Positions 33,446 through 42,115 of a DNA stretch of 47,130 nucleotides are shown piece after piece; positions within the stretch are counted from its first letter, which is position 1; every line of letters starts with the position of its first letter. The notes beneath the pieces were generated by a model. The model was not told the DNA's origin. It ran no database searches and saw only the letters and a program-made list of their open reading frames with translations. The stretch is taken from NCBI GenBank assembly GCA_022826125.1, contig JAJDVM010000053.1:1-47130 (forward strand), read 5' to 3'. Source of the stretch: Defluviicoccus sp. GTDB taxonomy: Bacteria; Pseudomonadota; Alphaproteobacteria; MPNO01. The translations under genes were made by a program, and so were the position numbers.

Positions 33446-34648
33446 CTACTTCCAGGCCGGCTTTTCCTTGACCGGCTTGGCGCCCGGGATGTTCAGCGAG
33501 TTGACACCGTGGAACTTGCCGCCCTGCCACTGGCCGACCGTCCAGAACTTGTTCGAGATCCCGGTCGAGAGGTCCATCTCGCCGACCACCGTGTTGAACT
33601 TGTTCTTCTTGATGTATTCGGTGACCTTCTTGCGGTCGAGCTCGCCGACGCCCTCGATCGCTTGTTCGAGCACCTGGAAGGTCGCGTAGACGACCGGGCT
33701 CGCCCAATAATCGGGCGACTTGCCGGTGACCTTCTTGTGGGCCTCGAAATAGGCCTTCATCTCCGGCGAGTCGACGTAGATCCCGCCGCCGCCCAGGATG
33801 CCTTCCGCGGCCGCGCCGAACTTGCCCACGAACGCCGGAAAGGCGGTGGCGACGGCGGTGTAGAACGCCTTGGTGTCGAGACCCTGCACCTTGGCCTGCG
33901 CGGTCAGGCCGAACGTGTCGGGCGGGTAGGACCAGGCGACGAACGCGTCGGGCTTGGCCGCCTTGGCGCCCCGGATCACCGGCGACAGGTCCTGGGTGCC
34001 GAGCGGATACGACTTGTCGTAGACGATCTCGAAGCCGGCCTTCTCGAACACCGGGCGCGCGGCGTTGGCGAGCTCGATGCCGAAGGCGTCGGCGACGTTC
34101 ACCATGGCGACGCGTTTGCCGATCTTGCCGTCGTCGCGCATCTTCTTGAGCACGTCGGCGACGCCTTCCGAAAACGCGCTGGTCGAGCCCAGCGTGAAGA
34201 AGATGCCGGGGTAGCGCTTGACCAGCTCCTCCTGCTTGTCGGTGATCGAGGTCGAGGTGACCATCGGATAGCCGAACTTGGCGAAGATCGCCGCGGTGGC
34301 GAGATTGAAGCCGGTGCCGTAGGGCGGAAGGATAAAGTCGGCCTTGTCCTGGGTGGCGAGCCGCGTGACGTTCTTGATCGCCTCGCCGGGCGTGGTGCGG
34401 TCGTCGTACTCGATGAGCTCAATCTTGCGTTGGCCGTCCTTCAGCTTCAGCCCGCCGCGCGCGTTGACCGTTTCCACCCAGAGCTTGACGTTGGGCCAGT
34501 GCGTGATCGAGGCGCCGACGGCCAGCGGCCCCGTCTTGGGCGCCGAGGCGCCGATCTTGACGGTCTTCTGCGCCTGCGCGACGCCGACCGACAGCGTTGC
34601 CGCAATCAGCGCGGCCGCCGCCCCGGTCAAAAGATTCCGTGTCTGCAT
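33446..34648 (-). CDS. ABC transporter substrate-binding protein (LivK/amide type)
   Basis: A 400-residue periplasmic binding protein of the type 1 fold. It begins with a Sec signal peptide (basic MQTRN, hydrophobic core, cleavage near AQAQ), then VKIGASAPKTGPLAVGAS, the family's start. ATG 34648 follows GGGAGA; the longer frame to 34789 is not needed. It is the first gene of the liv operon. The ligand loop GTGFNLATAAIFAKFGYPMV resembles binding proteins of amide, urea or aromatic-acid type, so a catabolic substrate is more likely than leucine. This is an inference from family feel and context. Confidence 0.88.
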   Translation of the reverse strand: MQTRNLLTGAAAALIAATLSVGVAQAQKTVKIGASAPKTGPLAVGASITHWPNVKLWVETVNARGGLKLKDGQRKIELIEYDDRTTPGEAIKNVTRLATQDKADFILPPYGTGFNLATAAIFAKFGYPMVTSTSITDKQEELVKRYPGIFFTLGSTSAFSEGVADVLKKMRDDGKIGKRVAMVNVADAFGIELANAARPVFEKAGFEIVYDKSYPLGTQDLSPVIRGAKAAKPDAFVAWSYPPDTFGLTAQAKVQGLDTKAFYTAVATAFPAFVGKFGAAAEGILGGGGIYVDSPEMKAYFEAHKKVTGKSPDYWASPVVYATFQVLEQAIEGVGELDRKKVTEYIKKNKFNTVVGEMDLSTGISNKFWTVGQWQGGKFHGVNSLNIPGAKPVKEKPAWK

Positions 34649-35026
34649 GAACGTCTCCCGTTTCTTCGATGACCGCGGCGACCGGCGTTGCCGCTCGCCC
34701 GCCATTCCTGATCGTCTCCCGACGCCGGCCTGGCTGTCGGATGCGGAGGCGCCGGATCGCGATCCGCGCCCCCGACCTTCGCCAGGCAACAGTCCGACCC
34801 AATGCTAGCAGACGGCTGTTGGCCGGGCCAAATCCGTCCCTTCGATCCCCTGGATCGGAACGACGACAACGCGTGACGCTGCGGCGGAGCCAAGAGACGA
34901 TCCGACGCCGGGTCAGCCCCAAAATATCGGGCACCGCGACCGGCCTGAAATTTGTGGGGTCGAGGTGAGGATGAGCGGGCCGGGATGTCTAAAAAGGTAA
35001 GGTTGACAAGGCCTTAGCGAGGGGGG
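34649..35026. other. Intergenic region upstream of the liv operon
   Basis: About 378 bases without a recognisable gene. It should hold the leftward promoter of the liv operon near 34649-34800, and the downstream end of the tRNA transcript on the right. Short open frames here have no domain or ribosome binding site. I see no strong hairpin. Confidence 0.5.
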
Positions 35027-35102
35027 TGGTGCCCAGGGGTAGAATCGAACTACCGACACCATGATTTTCAGTCATGTGCTCTACCAACTGAGCTACCTGG
35101 GC
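35027..35102 (-). tRNA. tRNA-Phe (GAA)
   Basis: A complete 76-base cloverleaf read on the minus strand. The acceptor stem is GCCCAGG/CCTGGGC, the D stem GCTC/GAGC, the anticodon arm CATGA-CTGAAAA-TCATG with anticodon GAA, and the T arm GGTAG-TTCGATT-CTACC. The discriminator A and the CCA end are encoded (35027-35030). The position next to yacG is usual in Alphaproteobacteria. Confidence 0.97.
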
Positions 35103-35118
35103 GCCTGAAGAAGGCCAG

Positions 35119-35148
35119 CTTATAGAGGACAAGGAAGGCGCCTGTCCA
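35119..35148 (-). promoter_or_regulatory. Predicted promoter of tRNA-Phe
   Basis: On the minus strand, TGGACA (35143-35148) and TATAAG (35119-35124) are separated by 18 bases and end 16 bases before the tRNA 5' end. The tRNA can therefore be transcribed independently of the yacG operon. Confidence 0.5.
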
Positions 35149-35156
35149 GACGGGGA

Positions 35157-35333
35157 TCAGCCGGCGAAATCGTCCTCTTCGAGGTCGTCCGGCGGTTCCA
35201 CCGCCGGCACCGCGTAGGCGCCGGAAAACCAGCGGCCGAGGTCGATCTCGCGGCAGCGGGCGGAGCAGAACGGCCGGTGTTCGGCCTCGCCGGGATCGCC
35301 GCAGATGGGGCAGGGGTGCTTTCCGTCACTCAT
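35157..35333 (-). CDS. yacG: DNA gyrase inhibitor YacG
   Basis: A small 58-residue zinc-finger protein. The zinc ligands are C8-x2-C11 (CPIC) and C23-x3-C27 (CSARC), followed by REIDLGRWFSGAYAVP and an acidic tail (PPDDLEEDDFAG), which is the YacG layout. YacG binds GyrB and can inhibit gyrase. The ATG overlaps the end of the RNase E/G gene by eight bases, so it is translated from the same operon mRNA. The identity comes from translating this strand directly. Confidence 0.93.
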   Translation of the reverse strand: MSDGKHPCPICGDPGEAEHRPFCSARCREIDLGRWFSGAYAVPAVEPPDDLEEDDFAG

Positions 35334-36789
35334 GTCCGGCCACGATATCGAAAGTCTCGCGCCCGTAGGCGGGCGATCGCTCGAGGGAGATTCTCCGCCC
35401 GAGAATCGTCGCCAGCTCCGACATCGCGGGCGCCGCCTCGCCCTCGAGCATGTCCACCACGTCGCTGGCCGCCGTAACGACCACCGGCCCGGGTCTCGAC
35501 CGGTTCGCTTCCCGCTTCAGCGCGCGCATGACGACGAGCGCGGCGGAATGCGGCGTGATCGCCCGTCCGCCGCCGCCGCACGGCGCGCAGGGCTCGGTGA
35601 ACATGCGCTGGAGCGATTCGCGTCGGCGCTGCCGCGTGATCTCCACCAGCCCCGCTCCGGTGCGCCCGATCAGGCGCACGTTGCTCCGGTCTCCGGCGAG
35701 CGCACTGCCGAGCGTATCGAGCACCCGGTTCCAGCTCGTCTCGTCGTTCATGTGGATGAAGTCGATCAGGATCAGCCCGCCGATATTTCTCAGACGCAGC
35801 TGGAGCGCCGCCTCTTCCGCCGCCTCCAGGTTGGTGCGGCAGGCGGTGTCTTCGAGGCGCCCGCCCCCGGTGAACCGTCCCGAGTTCACGTCGACGGCGG
35901 TCAGCGCCTCCGTCGCCTCGATCACCAGCTCCCCGCCCGAGGGCAGCCCCACGCGGGGAAGCAGCGCGCGCTCGATTTCTTCCTCGACGTCGACCTCGGC
36001 GGCCGTGAAGACATGCTCCGGTCCCGGGTGGAGGCACAGCCGGTCCTTCAGCTCCGGCATGAAGCGCCCGCAATAGTCGCGCGCCGCGGCGAACCCGCCC
36101 GGCGAATCGATGACGATCTTCTCCGTCGTCGCGCCCACCCGGTCCCGAAACAGCCGGAGCAGAGGCGGGGGCTCCTCGTGCACACGGGAAGGCGGGGATG
36201 CGGCCGTGGCTCTTGCGTCTGTCTCGGACCAGAGTCGGCGTAGATAGGCGGCATCGTCGGCGAGCTCGGCGCCGTCGGCGCCCTCCGCCGCGGTGCGGAC
36301 GATAAAACCTTCGTCGGGTTCGGCGGCGTTCCCCACCAGCGCCTCCAGGCGGGCGCGCTCGTCCGGGTCCGCGATCTGGCGGGACACCGCGATCCGTTGC
36401 TGGGTCGGCGTGTAGACGAGATGACGCCCGGCGACGGCGATCCTCCGGGTGAGCTGCGCCCCCTTGCGGTCGACCGCGTCCTTGACGACCTGCACCCGAA
36501 CCGCCTCGCCCTCGACGAGGTAATCGCCGATCCGCTCCTCCGGGTCGCGAGATCCGGGATCGCCGGTGCGCGCGCCGTCGAGGCCGAGAAAGCCGGACTT
36601 TCCGGTCCCGATATCGACGAAGGCGGCATCCATGCCGTCGAGGATGCGTTCGACCCGGCCGAGATAGACGTTTCCGACGAGGCTCTCGCGCCCCCGCCGC
36701 TCGATGAAGAGCTCGACGACGCGTCCGTCCCTCACCGCCACGGCGCGGATTTCGCCGGGCATCACCTCGATCAGCAGCGACTCACCCAA
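35326..36789 (-). CDS. rng: Ribonuclease E/G family protein
   Basis: A 487-residue RNase G-type endoribonuclease for rRNA and mRNA processing. An S1 domain is at the N-terminus (GNVYLGRVERILDGMDAAFVD), catalytic Asp residues are in AVDVNSGRF and LILIDFIHMN, and the zinc-link is CAPCGGGG. It lacks the long C-terminal scaffold of RNase E, so it is G-like. The TTG at 36789 is chosen because MGESLLIEVMPGE fits the family N-terminus; it overlaps maf by eight bases. It lies between maf and yacG, a standard alphaproteobacterial order. Confidence 0.92.
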   Translation of the reverse strand: MGESLLIEVMPGEIRAVAVRDGRVVELFIERRGRESLVGNVYLGRVERILDGMDAAFVDIGTGKSGFLGLDGARTGDPGSRDPEERIGDYLVEGEAVRVQVVKDAVDRKGAQLTRRIAVAGRHLVYTPTQQRIAVSRQIADPDERARLEALVGNAAEPDEGFIVRTAAEGADGAELADDAAYLRRLWSETDARATAASPPSRVHEEPPPLLRLFRDRVGATTEKIVIDSPGGFAAARDYCGRFMPELKDRLCLHPGPEHVFTAAEVDVEEEIERALLPRVGLPSGGELVIEATEALTAVDVNSGRFTGGGRLEDTACRTNLEAAEEAALQLRLRNIGGLILIDFIHMNDETSWNRVLDTLGSALAGDRSNVRLIGRTGAGLVEITRQRRRESLQRMFTEPCAPCGGGGRAITPHSAALVVMRALKREANRSRPGPVVVTAASDVVDMLEGEAAPAMSELATILGRRISLERSPAYGRETFDIVAGHE

Positions 36790-37387
36790 CGCCCCGATCT
36801 CCCGGACGACGAAAGCCCATGCCTTCGAGCAGGGTTACGGTCTCGTACAAGGGTAGGCCGACCACGTTGAAATAGGAACCGCCGAGGAATCTAACGAAGG
36901 CGCCCGCCCGTCCCTGGATCGCATAACCCCCGGCCTTGTCCCGCCACTCGCCTCCTGCGACGTAGTCTTCGATCTCGTCCCGGGTGAGCCGCTTGAAAGC
37001 GACCGAGGTCACGATGTCCCGCGCCCGCCCGTTCCCCGCCGGGTCGATCACGTGGATACTGCCGAACACCCGGTGGCGCCGCCCGGAAAGAAACGAAAGA
37101 CAGTCCCTTGCGTCGGCCTCCGCCGCCGGCTTGGGCAGGATGCGGCGGCCGCAGGCGACCACCGTGTCCGCCGCCAGAATCCACGCGGCCGGGCGGCGTC
37201 GAGCGACGGCGCGCGCCTTTTCCGATGCGAGCCGCCGGGCGAGTTCGCGCGGCAGTTCCTTCGGCAGGGCCGCCTCGTCGATGTCGGCGGCCTCCACGAG
37301 GTCGGGTTCGTATCCCGCCTGACGCAGCAAGGCGAGCCGCCGGGGCGAGGCGGAGGCAAGGACCAGCGGTGGGTGTTTTTCGGCCAT
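36782..37387 (-). CDS. maf: Maf family nucleotide pyrophosphatase
   Basis: A 201-residue Maf protein, hydrolysing non-canonical or pyrimidine nucleoside triphosphates to monophosphates. Hallmarks are LASASPRRLALL (residues 10-21), the catalytic Asp in ILAADTVVACG, and DKAGGYAIQGRAGAFV. It precedes the RNase E/G gene with an eight-base overlap. In many Alphaproteobacteria infA lies just upstream; here only 64 bases separate maf from the phosphatase gene and no infA is present. Confidence 0.94.
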   Translation of the reverse strand: MAEKHPPLVLASASPRRLALLRQAGYEPDLVEAADIDEAALPKELPRELARRLASEKARAVARRRPAAWILAADTVVACGRRILPKPAAEADARDCLSFLSGRRHRVFGSIHVIDPAGNGRARDIVTSVAFKRLTRDEIEDYVAGGEWRDKAGGYAIQGRAGAFVRFLGGSYFNVVGLPLYETVTLLEGMGFRRPGDRGVG

Positions 37388-37451
37388 CGCCGGCCGTCTT
37401 GCGGGCTCTCGCTCCCGCGGTCAAGCGAAATGGCCGTTTCCCGGGGCGGGA

Positions 37452-37886
37452 TCACAAAGGCGGGCCGGCCTCGTCGGCAAGCCGCGCGCGGATCCGTTCG
37501 GTCAGGAAATCCCTCAACGCGCGGTATGCGTCGAGCCGCATTTGTCGGTTGCCCTCGACCAGGGAGGGATCGAGGGTGTTCCAGTATTCGACCTCGGCGG
37601 CCGACGTTCTGGTCAACTCGATCGACCGGTGATGCGCCTCGGGCGAGAGCGAGACGATCAGGTCGAAAGAGGTGTCCAGCAGATCGTCCATTCTCTTGGG
37701 CACGTGGCGCGACACGTCGATCCCCATTTCGGCCATCACCTCCACCGCGAAGGGGTCGATCTCCCCTTCGCGCACGCCGACGGAATCGATGTAGATCCGG
37801 CTCCCGAAATGCTGTTTGGCGATCGCCTCGGCCATGGGAGAGCGCAGGGCGTTCTCGCTGCAGGCGAACAGCACGCTGCCGATCAT
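37452..37886 (-). CDS. Low-molecular-weight protein-tyrosine phosphatase/arsenate reductase-like
   Basis: A 144-residue protein of the LMW phosphatase fold. The P-loop is C9-x5-R15-S (ACSENALRSPMAEA) and the general-acid Asp is in WNTLDPS. The P-loop variant is the one usual for this conserved alphaproteobacterial locus, where the gene is often labelled arsC-like without proof. ATG 37886 is chosen because the core fold starts there; it follows the UPF0262 gene by 29 bases. True substrate is unknown. Confidence 0.85.
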   Translation of the reverse strand: MIGSVLFACSENALRSPMAEAIAKQHFGSRIYIDSVGVREGEIDPFAVEVMAEMGIDVSRHVPKRMDDLLDTSFDLIVSLSPEAHHRSIELTRTSAAEVEYWNTLDPSLVEGNRQMRLDAYRALRDFLTERIRARLADEAGPPL

Positions 37887-37915
37887 GATCCGGGGGCGGG
37901 CCGCGGGCGCATCGG

Positions 37916-38395
37916 TCAGCCTCTGACGTGCAGCACGCAGACGAGCGTGAACAGACGACGCGCGGTGTCGGCGTCGATTTCGGCGGACTCCGCGAGCCGC
38001 TCGCGAAGGAGTTCCGCGCCCTCGTCGTGCATGCTTCTGCGGCCCATGTCGATCGCCTCGATCCGCGCGAGGCTCGCGGTCTTGATCGCCTCGTAATACG
38101 CCTCGCAAAGCGTGAAATAATCCCGCACGATCCCGCGGAACGGGGTCAGCGACAGCCGGATCCTTTCGAGAGGCGCGTCGTGCGCGTCCCGGACGTCGAA
38201 GACGAGCCGGTTCTCCTCGATTCCGATGGTGAGCGAATAGGGGCCGGGCGGTCCGCCGACGAGGGCGAATTCGTTCGCTTCGAGAAGGTCGAACACCGCC
38301 ACCTCCCGCTCGCGTTCGACCTCCCGGCTGCGGCGGATCACCGGGCCGTCGTCGAGCACGACGTTCTCGAGCCGGCGTGCGCGATCTGAAGCCAT
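37916..38395 (-). CDS. UPF0262 family protein
   Basis: A 159-residue protein of the UPF0262 family, conserved in Alphaproteobacteria beside hisD. The segments FDLLEANEF, LSLTPFRGIVRDYFTLCEAYYEAI and IEAIDMGRRSMHDEGAELL are characteristic. No catalytic motif or membrane segment is visible, and no function is established. It starts three bases after the hisD stop. Confidence 0.9.
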   Translation of the reverse strand: MASDRARRLENVVLDDGPVIRRSREVEREREVAVFDLLEANEFALVGGPPGPYSLTIGIEENRLVFDVRDAHDAPLERIRLSLTPFRGIVRDYFTLCEAYYEAIKTASLARIEAIDMGRRSMHDEGAELLRERLAESAEIDADTARRLFTLVCVLHVRG

Positions 38396-38398
38396 GGC

Positions 38399-39706
38399 TC
38401 AGCCTTCGGTGGGCGCGTTCGTCCTGATCGTCAGAGACAGCGCATGGGCGTCCAGCCCCTCGGCGCGCGCGAGACTCACGGCGGTCGGAGCGATTGCGGA
38501 AAACGAGGCTTCGTCGCAGCCGACGAGGGAGGTGCGTTTCATGAAGTCGAGCACCCCGAGTCCGGAGGCGAAACGCGCGCTGCCGGCGGTCGGCAGAATG
38601 TGGTTGGGGCCGGCGACGTAATCGCCGATCGCTTCGGGGGTATGGCGCCCCAGGAAAATAGCCCCGGCATGGCGAACGCGTTCCGCAAGATCGTCGGGCT
38701 CGTCGACCGCGAGCTCCAGATGTTCCGGGGCGATGCGGTCGATCAGCGCCGGCGCCTCGTCGAGCGAACGGACGACGATGACCGCTCCCCGATCCTCCCA
38801 GCTCGCGCGGGCTATATCGGCGCGTGGCAGTGTCGCGAGATGGTTCTCGGCCGCCTCGACCACCGCGTCGGCGAAGCGCGCGTCGTCGGCGATCAGGATC
38901 GCCTGGGCGAGCGTATCGTGCTCGGCCTGCGACAACAGGTCGGCCGCGATCCAGGCGGGATCGTTTCCGGCGTCGGCGACGACCAGGATTTCGGAGGGGC
39001 CGGCGATCAGGTCGATCCCCACCTTGCCGAACACCTGGCGCTTTGCCTCCGCCACCCAGGCGTTGCCGGGCCCGGCGATCTTGTCGACCGGACGGATCGT
39101 CCCGGTCCCCCAGGCGAGCGCTGCGACCGCCTGCGCCCCGCCGATCCGCCAGATCTCTCCGACCCCGGCGATCGAGGCGGCCGCGAGCACCAGGGGCGCG
39201 ACCTCGCCGCCCGGCGCGGGCACCGCCATCGCGATCCGTTCCACGCCGGCGATCCGGGCGGGAACGGCGTTCATCAGCACGGAGCTCGGATAGGCCGCGG
39301 TGCCGCCCGGGACGTAGATGCCTGCCGCGTCGAGCGGCGTCCAGCGCGCGCCGAGACGCACCCCCGCCGCGTCGATGTAAGAAAGCGGCTCGGGCATCTG
39401 GCGGGCGTGGAAGGCGGCGATGCGCTCCTCCGCCGCTTCCAGGGCGCCGATCAGGGCCGGCGCGCAGTCCGCGCGCGCAGCTTCGATTTCATCCGCCGGC
39501 ACCCGCAGGGCCGCAACGCTTTCCGCCTCGAAACCGTCCAGCCTGGCGGTGTAACGGAGCAGCGCCCGGTCGCCGTTCTCGCGAATGTCGGCGACGATGC
39601 GCGCCGTCTCGCCGGCCACGTCGGCTTGCGCTTCGCGGGGACGCGCCAGCAGCGCGTCGAAATCGTCGGCGAAACCCGCCTCCGCGCTGTGGAGCCTAGC
39701 CGGCAT
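38399..39706 (-). CDS. hisD: Histidinol dehydrogenase
   Basis: A 435-residue zinc enzyme for the last two steps of histidine synthesis (histidinol to histidine, NAD-dependent). Zinc ligands are in LLSQAEHDTLAQ, catalytic Glu-His in RIAPEHLEL, and the NAD region is KIAGPGNAWVAEAKR. ATG 39706 overlaps the hisG end by 11 bases; the upstream open frame is a shadow of hisG. Length is normal. Confidence 0.96.
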   Translation of the reverse strand: MPARLHSAEAGFADDFDALLARPREAQADVAGETARIVADIRENGDRALLRYTARLDGFEAESVAALRVPADEIEAARADCAPALIGALEAAEERIAAFHARQMPEPLSYIDAAGVRLGARWTPLDAAGIYVPGGTAAYPSSVLMNAVPARIAGVERIAMAVPAPGGEVAPLVLAAASIAGVGEIWRIGGAQAVAALAWGTGTIRPVDKIAGPGNAWVAEAKRQVFGKVGIDLIAGPSEILVVADAGNDPAWIAADLLSQAEHDTLAQAILIADDARFADAVVEAAENHLATLPRADIARASWEDRGAVIVVRSLDEAPALIDRIAPEHLELAVDEPDDLAERVRHAGAIFLGRHTPEAIGDYVAGPNHILPTAGSARFASGLGVLDFMKRTSLVGCDEASFSAIAPTAVSLARAEGLDAHALSLTIRTNAPTEG

Positions 39707-40358
39707 CGAGCGCGTCCCGGAACCGGCCGATCCAGTGATTGATCTCTTCCGACCGGGTCTTGAGCGCGGCGCGATTGACCGCGAGGCGCGAGGTGATATG
39801 CGCGATGGTTTCCACCTCGACGAGACCGTTGGCCCGGAGCGTCGCGCCCGTCGACACGAGGTCGACCACGCGGCGACACAGCCCGAGCCTCGGCGCGAGC
39901 TCCAGCGCGCCGTTGAGCTTGATGCATTCCGCCTGCACGTCGCGCGCCGCGAAATGGCGTTTGGTGATCGAAGGGTACTTGGTCGCCACCCGGACATGGC
40001 TCCAGCGTTCCGGCTTCTCGGTTTCGAGGAGCTCCGAGGTCGCGGCCACCGCCATGCGGCACTTGCCGACGCCGAGATCCAGCGGCGCGTATATCTCGGG
40101 ATAGTCGAACTCCATCAGGACGTCGTTGCCGGCGATGCCGAAATGGGCCGCCCCGAACGCGACGAAAGTCGCGACGTCGAAGCTGCGCACCCGGATGATC
40201 GAGAAGTTCTCCACGTTGGTGGGAAACTGAAGCGCGCGCTCGTCCTTCTCGTCGAACCCGCCTTCGGGAACGATCCCGACGCGCGACAGCAGCGGCATCA
40301 CCTCGTTCAGGATCCGGCCGCGCGGCAGCGCAAGCACCAATGACTTGTTGGAGTCCAC
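39696..40358 (-). CDS. hisG: ATP phosphoribosyltransferase, short form
   Basis: A 220-residue short-form HisG catalysing the first step of histidine synthesis. The N-terminus LVLALPRGRILNEVMPLL and the PRPP-binding region DLVSTGATLRANGL are diagnostic. The short form lacks the regulatory C-terminal domain and works with HisZ, whose gene is not in the window. It lies 12 bases after the DUF2948 gene. Confidence 0.95.
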   Translation of the reverse strand: MDSNKSLVLALPRGRILNEVMPLLSRVGIVPEGGFDEKDERALQFPTNVENFSIIRVRSFDVATFVAFGAAHFGIAGNDVLMEFDYPEIYAPLDLGVGKCRMAVAATSELLETEKPERWSHVRVATKYPSITKRHFAARDVQAECIKLNGALELAPRLGLCRRVVDLVSTGATLRANGLVEVETIAHITSRLAVNRAALKTRSEEINHWIGRFRDALDAG

Positions 40359-40370
40359 GTCAGGCTCGCC

Positions 40371-40805
40371 TCAGCTCTCGGGGTGGTCCGGCTTCAACCG
40401 CGTCGGCCACCGCAGGTCAAGATCGTCGATCCGGCAGGCGATTTCGTCCGCGATCAGCCGGATCGTGCCGCCTCCCGAAAAAATCAGGTCGATATACTCC
40501 GCTTCCGAGCGGATGGCGAGCAGGGAGAGCACCCCGGTCAATCGGGAGGGATCGAGATTCCGCCTCTTGACCGCGCTGACGCGGTCGAACCGGACGGCGC
40601 AGCTGACCCGCTCGAACACGCCCTTCGGCGTTTCTTCCCCGCTTGCGCCGCTTTCCCGGGAGAACCGGCTGGCGATGAGGACAAAACGGTTTTCTTCGGC
40701 GATGAAGGTTATCTCGTTAACGGGCACCGCGGCGTCCTGGAGGATCGACGAAATCACCTCCAGGTCTTCGACGTCCCGGGCAATGAGAGCGAGTTTTCGG
40801 GTCAT
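40371..40805 (-). CDS. DUF2948 family protein
   Basis: A 144-residue protein of the DUF2948 family, found in Alphaproteobacteria between murA and hisG. It has the family's [21 protein letters not shown] start and [27 protein letters not shown] core. There is no known function and no visible active site. The ATG overlaps the murA stop by four bases (ATGA at 40802-40805). Confidence 0.88.
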   Translation of the reverse strand: MTRKLALIARDVEDLEVISSILQDAAVPVNEITFIAEENRFVLIASRFSRESGASGEETPKGVFERVSCAVRFDRVSAVKRRNLDPSRLTGVLSLLAIRSEAEYIDLIFSGGGTIRLIADEIACRIDDLDLRWPTRLKPDHPES

Positions 40806-42073
40806 GCGGGAGCCGCGATCCGTTCGATATCCGCTCCGCAGGCCGCGAGCTTGGCCTCGATCGATTCGTACCCGCGGTCGAGATGGTAGATCCGGTTGAC
40901 GACGGTCTCGCCTTCCGCGACCAGCCCGGCGAGGATCAGCGACACCGACGCACGCAGGTCGGTCGCCATCACCTCGGCGCCCTTCAGGCGGCTTACGCCC
41001 CGGATCAACGCGGTGGCGCCCCGGACCCGGATATCCGCGCCCATTCGAAGGAGCTCGGGGACGTGCATGAAGCGGTTTTCGAAGATGGTCTCGGTAATCC
41101 TCGACGCTCCCGAAGCTACGGTCGTAAGGGACATTATCTGCGCCTGAAGATCGGTCGGGAACCCGGGATAGGGCTGGGTGACGAGGTCCATGCCGGCCGT
41201 GTTGCCGCCTGGCGAGACGACGCGCAGGCGATCTCCGTTCTCGGCGATTTCGACGCCGGAACCCGCCAGCGTGTCGAGCAGCGCGCGGAGCGTCTCCGGG
41301 TTCGCTCCTTCCAGCGTGACGTCGCCGCCCGCCATGGATGCCGCTATCGCGTAGGTGCCGGCCTCGATCCGGTCTGCGATGACCCTGTGCCGCGCGCCCC
41401 TGAGCCGGTCGGTCCCCTGGATCGAGAGGACATCGGTTCCCAGCCCCTCGATCGTTGCGCCCATCGCGATCAGGCATCGTCCGAGATCGACGATCTCGGG
41501 TTCTCGCGCCGCGTTCCTCAGAACCGATTCGCCGCGGGCGAGGCAGGCCGCCATCAGGGCGTTCTCCGTTGCGCCCACCGAAACGGACGGAAACGTGAAG
41601 TCCGCCCCGGCAAGGCGCCGGGGCGCTCGGGCTTCGACATAGCCGTCCACGAGGTCGATCTCGGCGCCGAGTCGCCGCAGCGCTTCGAGGTGAAGATCGA
41701 TTGGCCGCGTCCCGATCGCGCAACCGCCGGGGAGCGACACCCGCGCGCGCCCGAACCGGGCGACGAGCGGGCCGAGAACCAGAACCGACGCCCGCATGCG
41801 CCGGACCAGATCGTAGGGGGCGGTGGTGTCGCGTACGCCGGACGCGTCGAACGACGCCTCTCCCGCGGCCTCTCCGTTCGCGACCGCGACCCCGTGGGTA
41901 ACCAGCAGGTTCTTCATCGAGGCGATATCGGCGACGCCCGGCAGGTTCGCAAGCCGGAGCGGCTCGTCGGTCAGCAGGCTGGCCGCCATCAGGGGCAGGG
42001 CCGCATTCTTCGCGCCGGCGATGGGGATGACGCCGGAGAAGCGGTTGCCGCCGCGCAGGCGAATGGCGTCCAT
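40802..42073 (-). CDS. murA: UDP-N-acetylglucosamine 1-carboxyvinyltransferase
   Basis: A 423-residue EPSP-synthase-fold enzyme for the first committed step of peptidoglycan synthesis. The catalytic Cys is in [16 protein letters not shown], with the N-terminal [19 protein letters not shown] and the C-terminal [16 protein letters not shown]. The Cys means fosfomycin sensitivity at this step would be expected. It heads the housekeeping operon. Confidence 0.97.
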   Translation of the reverse strand: MDAIRLRGGNRFSGVIPIAGAKNAALPLMAASLLTDEPLRLANLPGVADIASMKNLLVTHGVAVANGEAAGEASFDASGVRDTTAPYDLVRRMRASVLVLGPLVARFGRARVSLPGGCAIGTRPIDLHLEALRRLGAEIDLVDGYVEARAPRRLAGADFTFPSVSVGATENALMAACLARGESVLRNAAREPEIVDLGRCLIAMGATIEGLGTDVLSIQGTDRLRGARHRVIADRIEAGTYAIAASMAGGDVTLEGANPETLRALLDTLAGSGVEIAENGDRLRVVSPGGNTAGMDLVTQPYPGFPTDLQAQIMSLTTVASGASRITETIFENRFMHVPELLRMGADIRVRGATALIRGVSRLKGAEVMATDLRASVSLILAGLVAEGETVVNRIYHLDRGYESIEAKLAACGADIERIAAPA

Positions 42074-42115
42074 CGGTCAGCCGTCCAAAACGGGGTGCAA
42101 TTCCGGAATCTGCGC

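Noticed and set aside
34669-34968. Open frame upstream of the liv operon
   Set aside because: Arg-rich product without domain or ribosome binding site; partly a shadow of the region antisense to the operon leader.
35003-35008. Perfect TTGACA box on the plus strand
   Set aside because: No -10 box lies 16-18 bases downstream, where the tRNA end begins, and no plus-strand gene follows.
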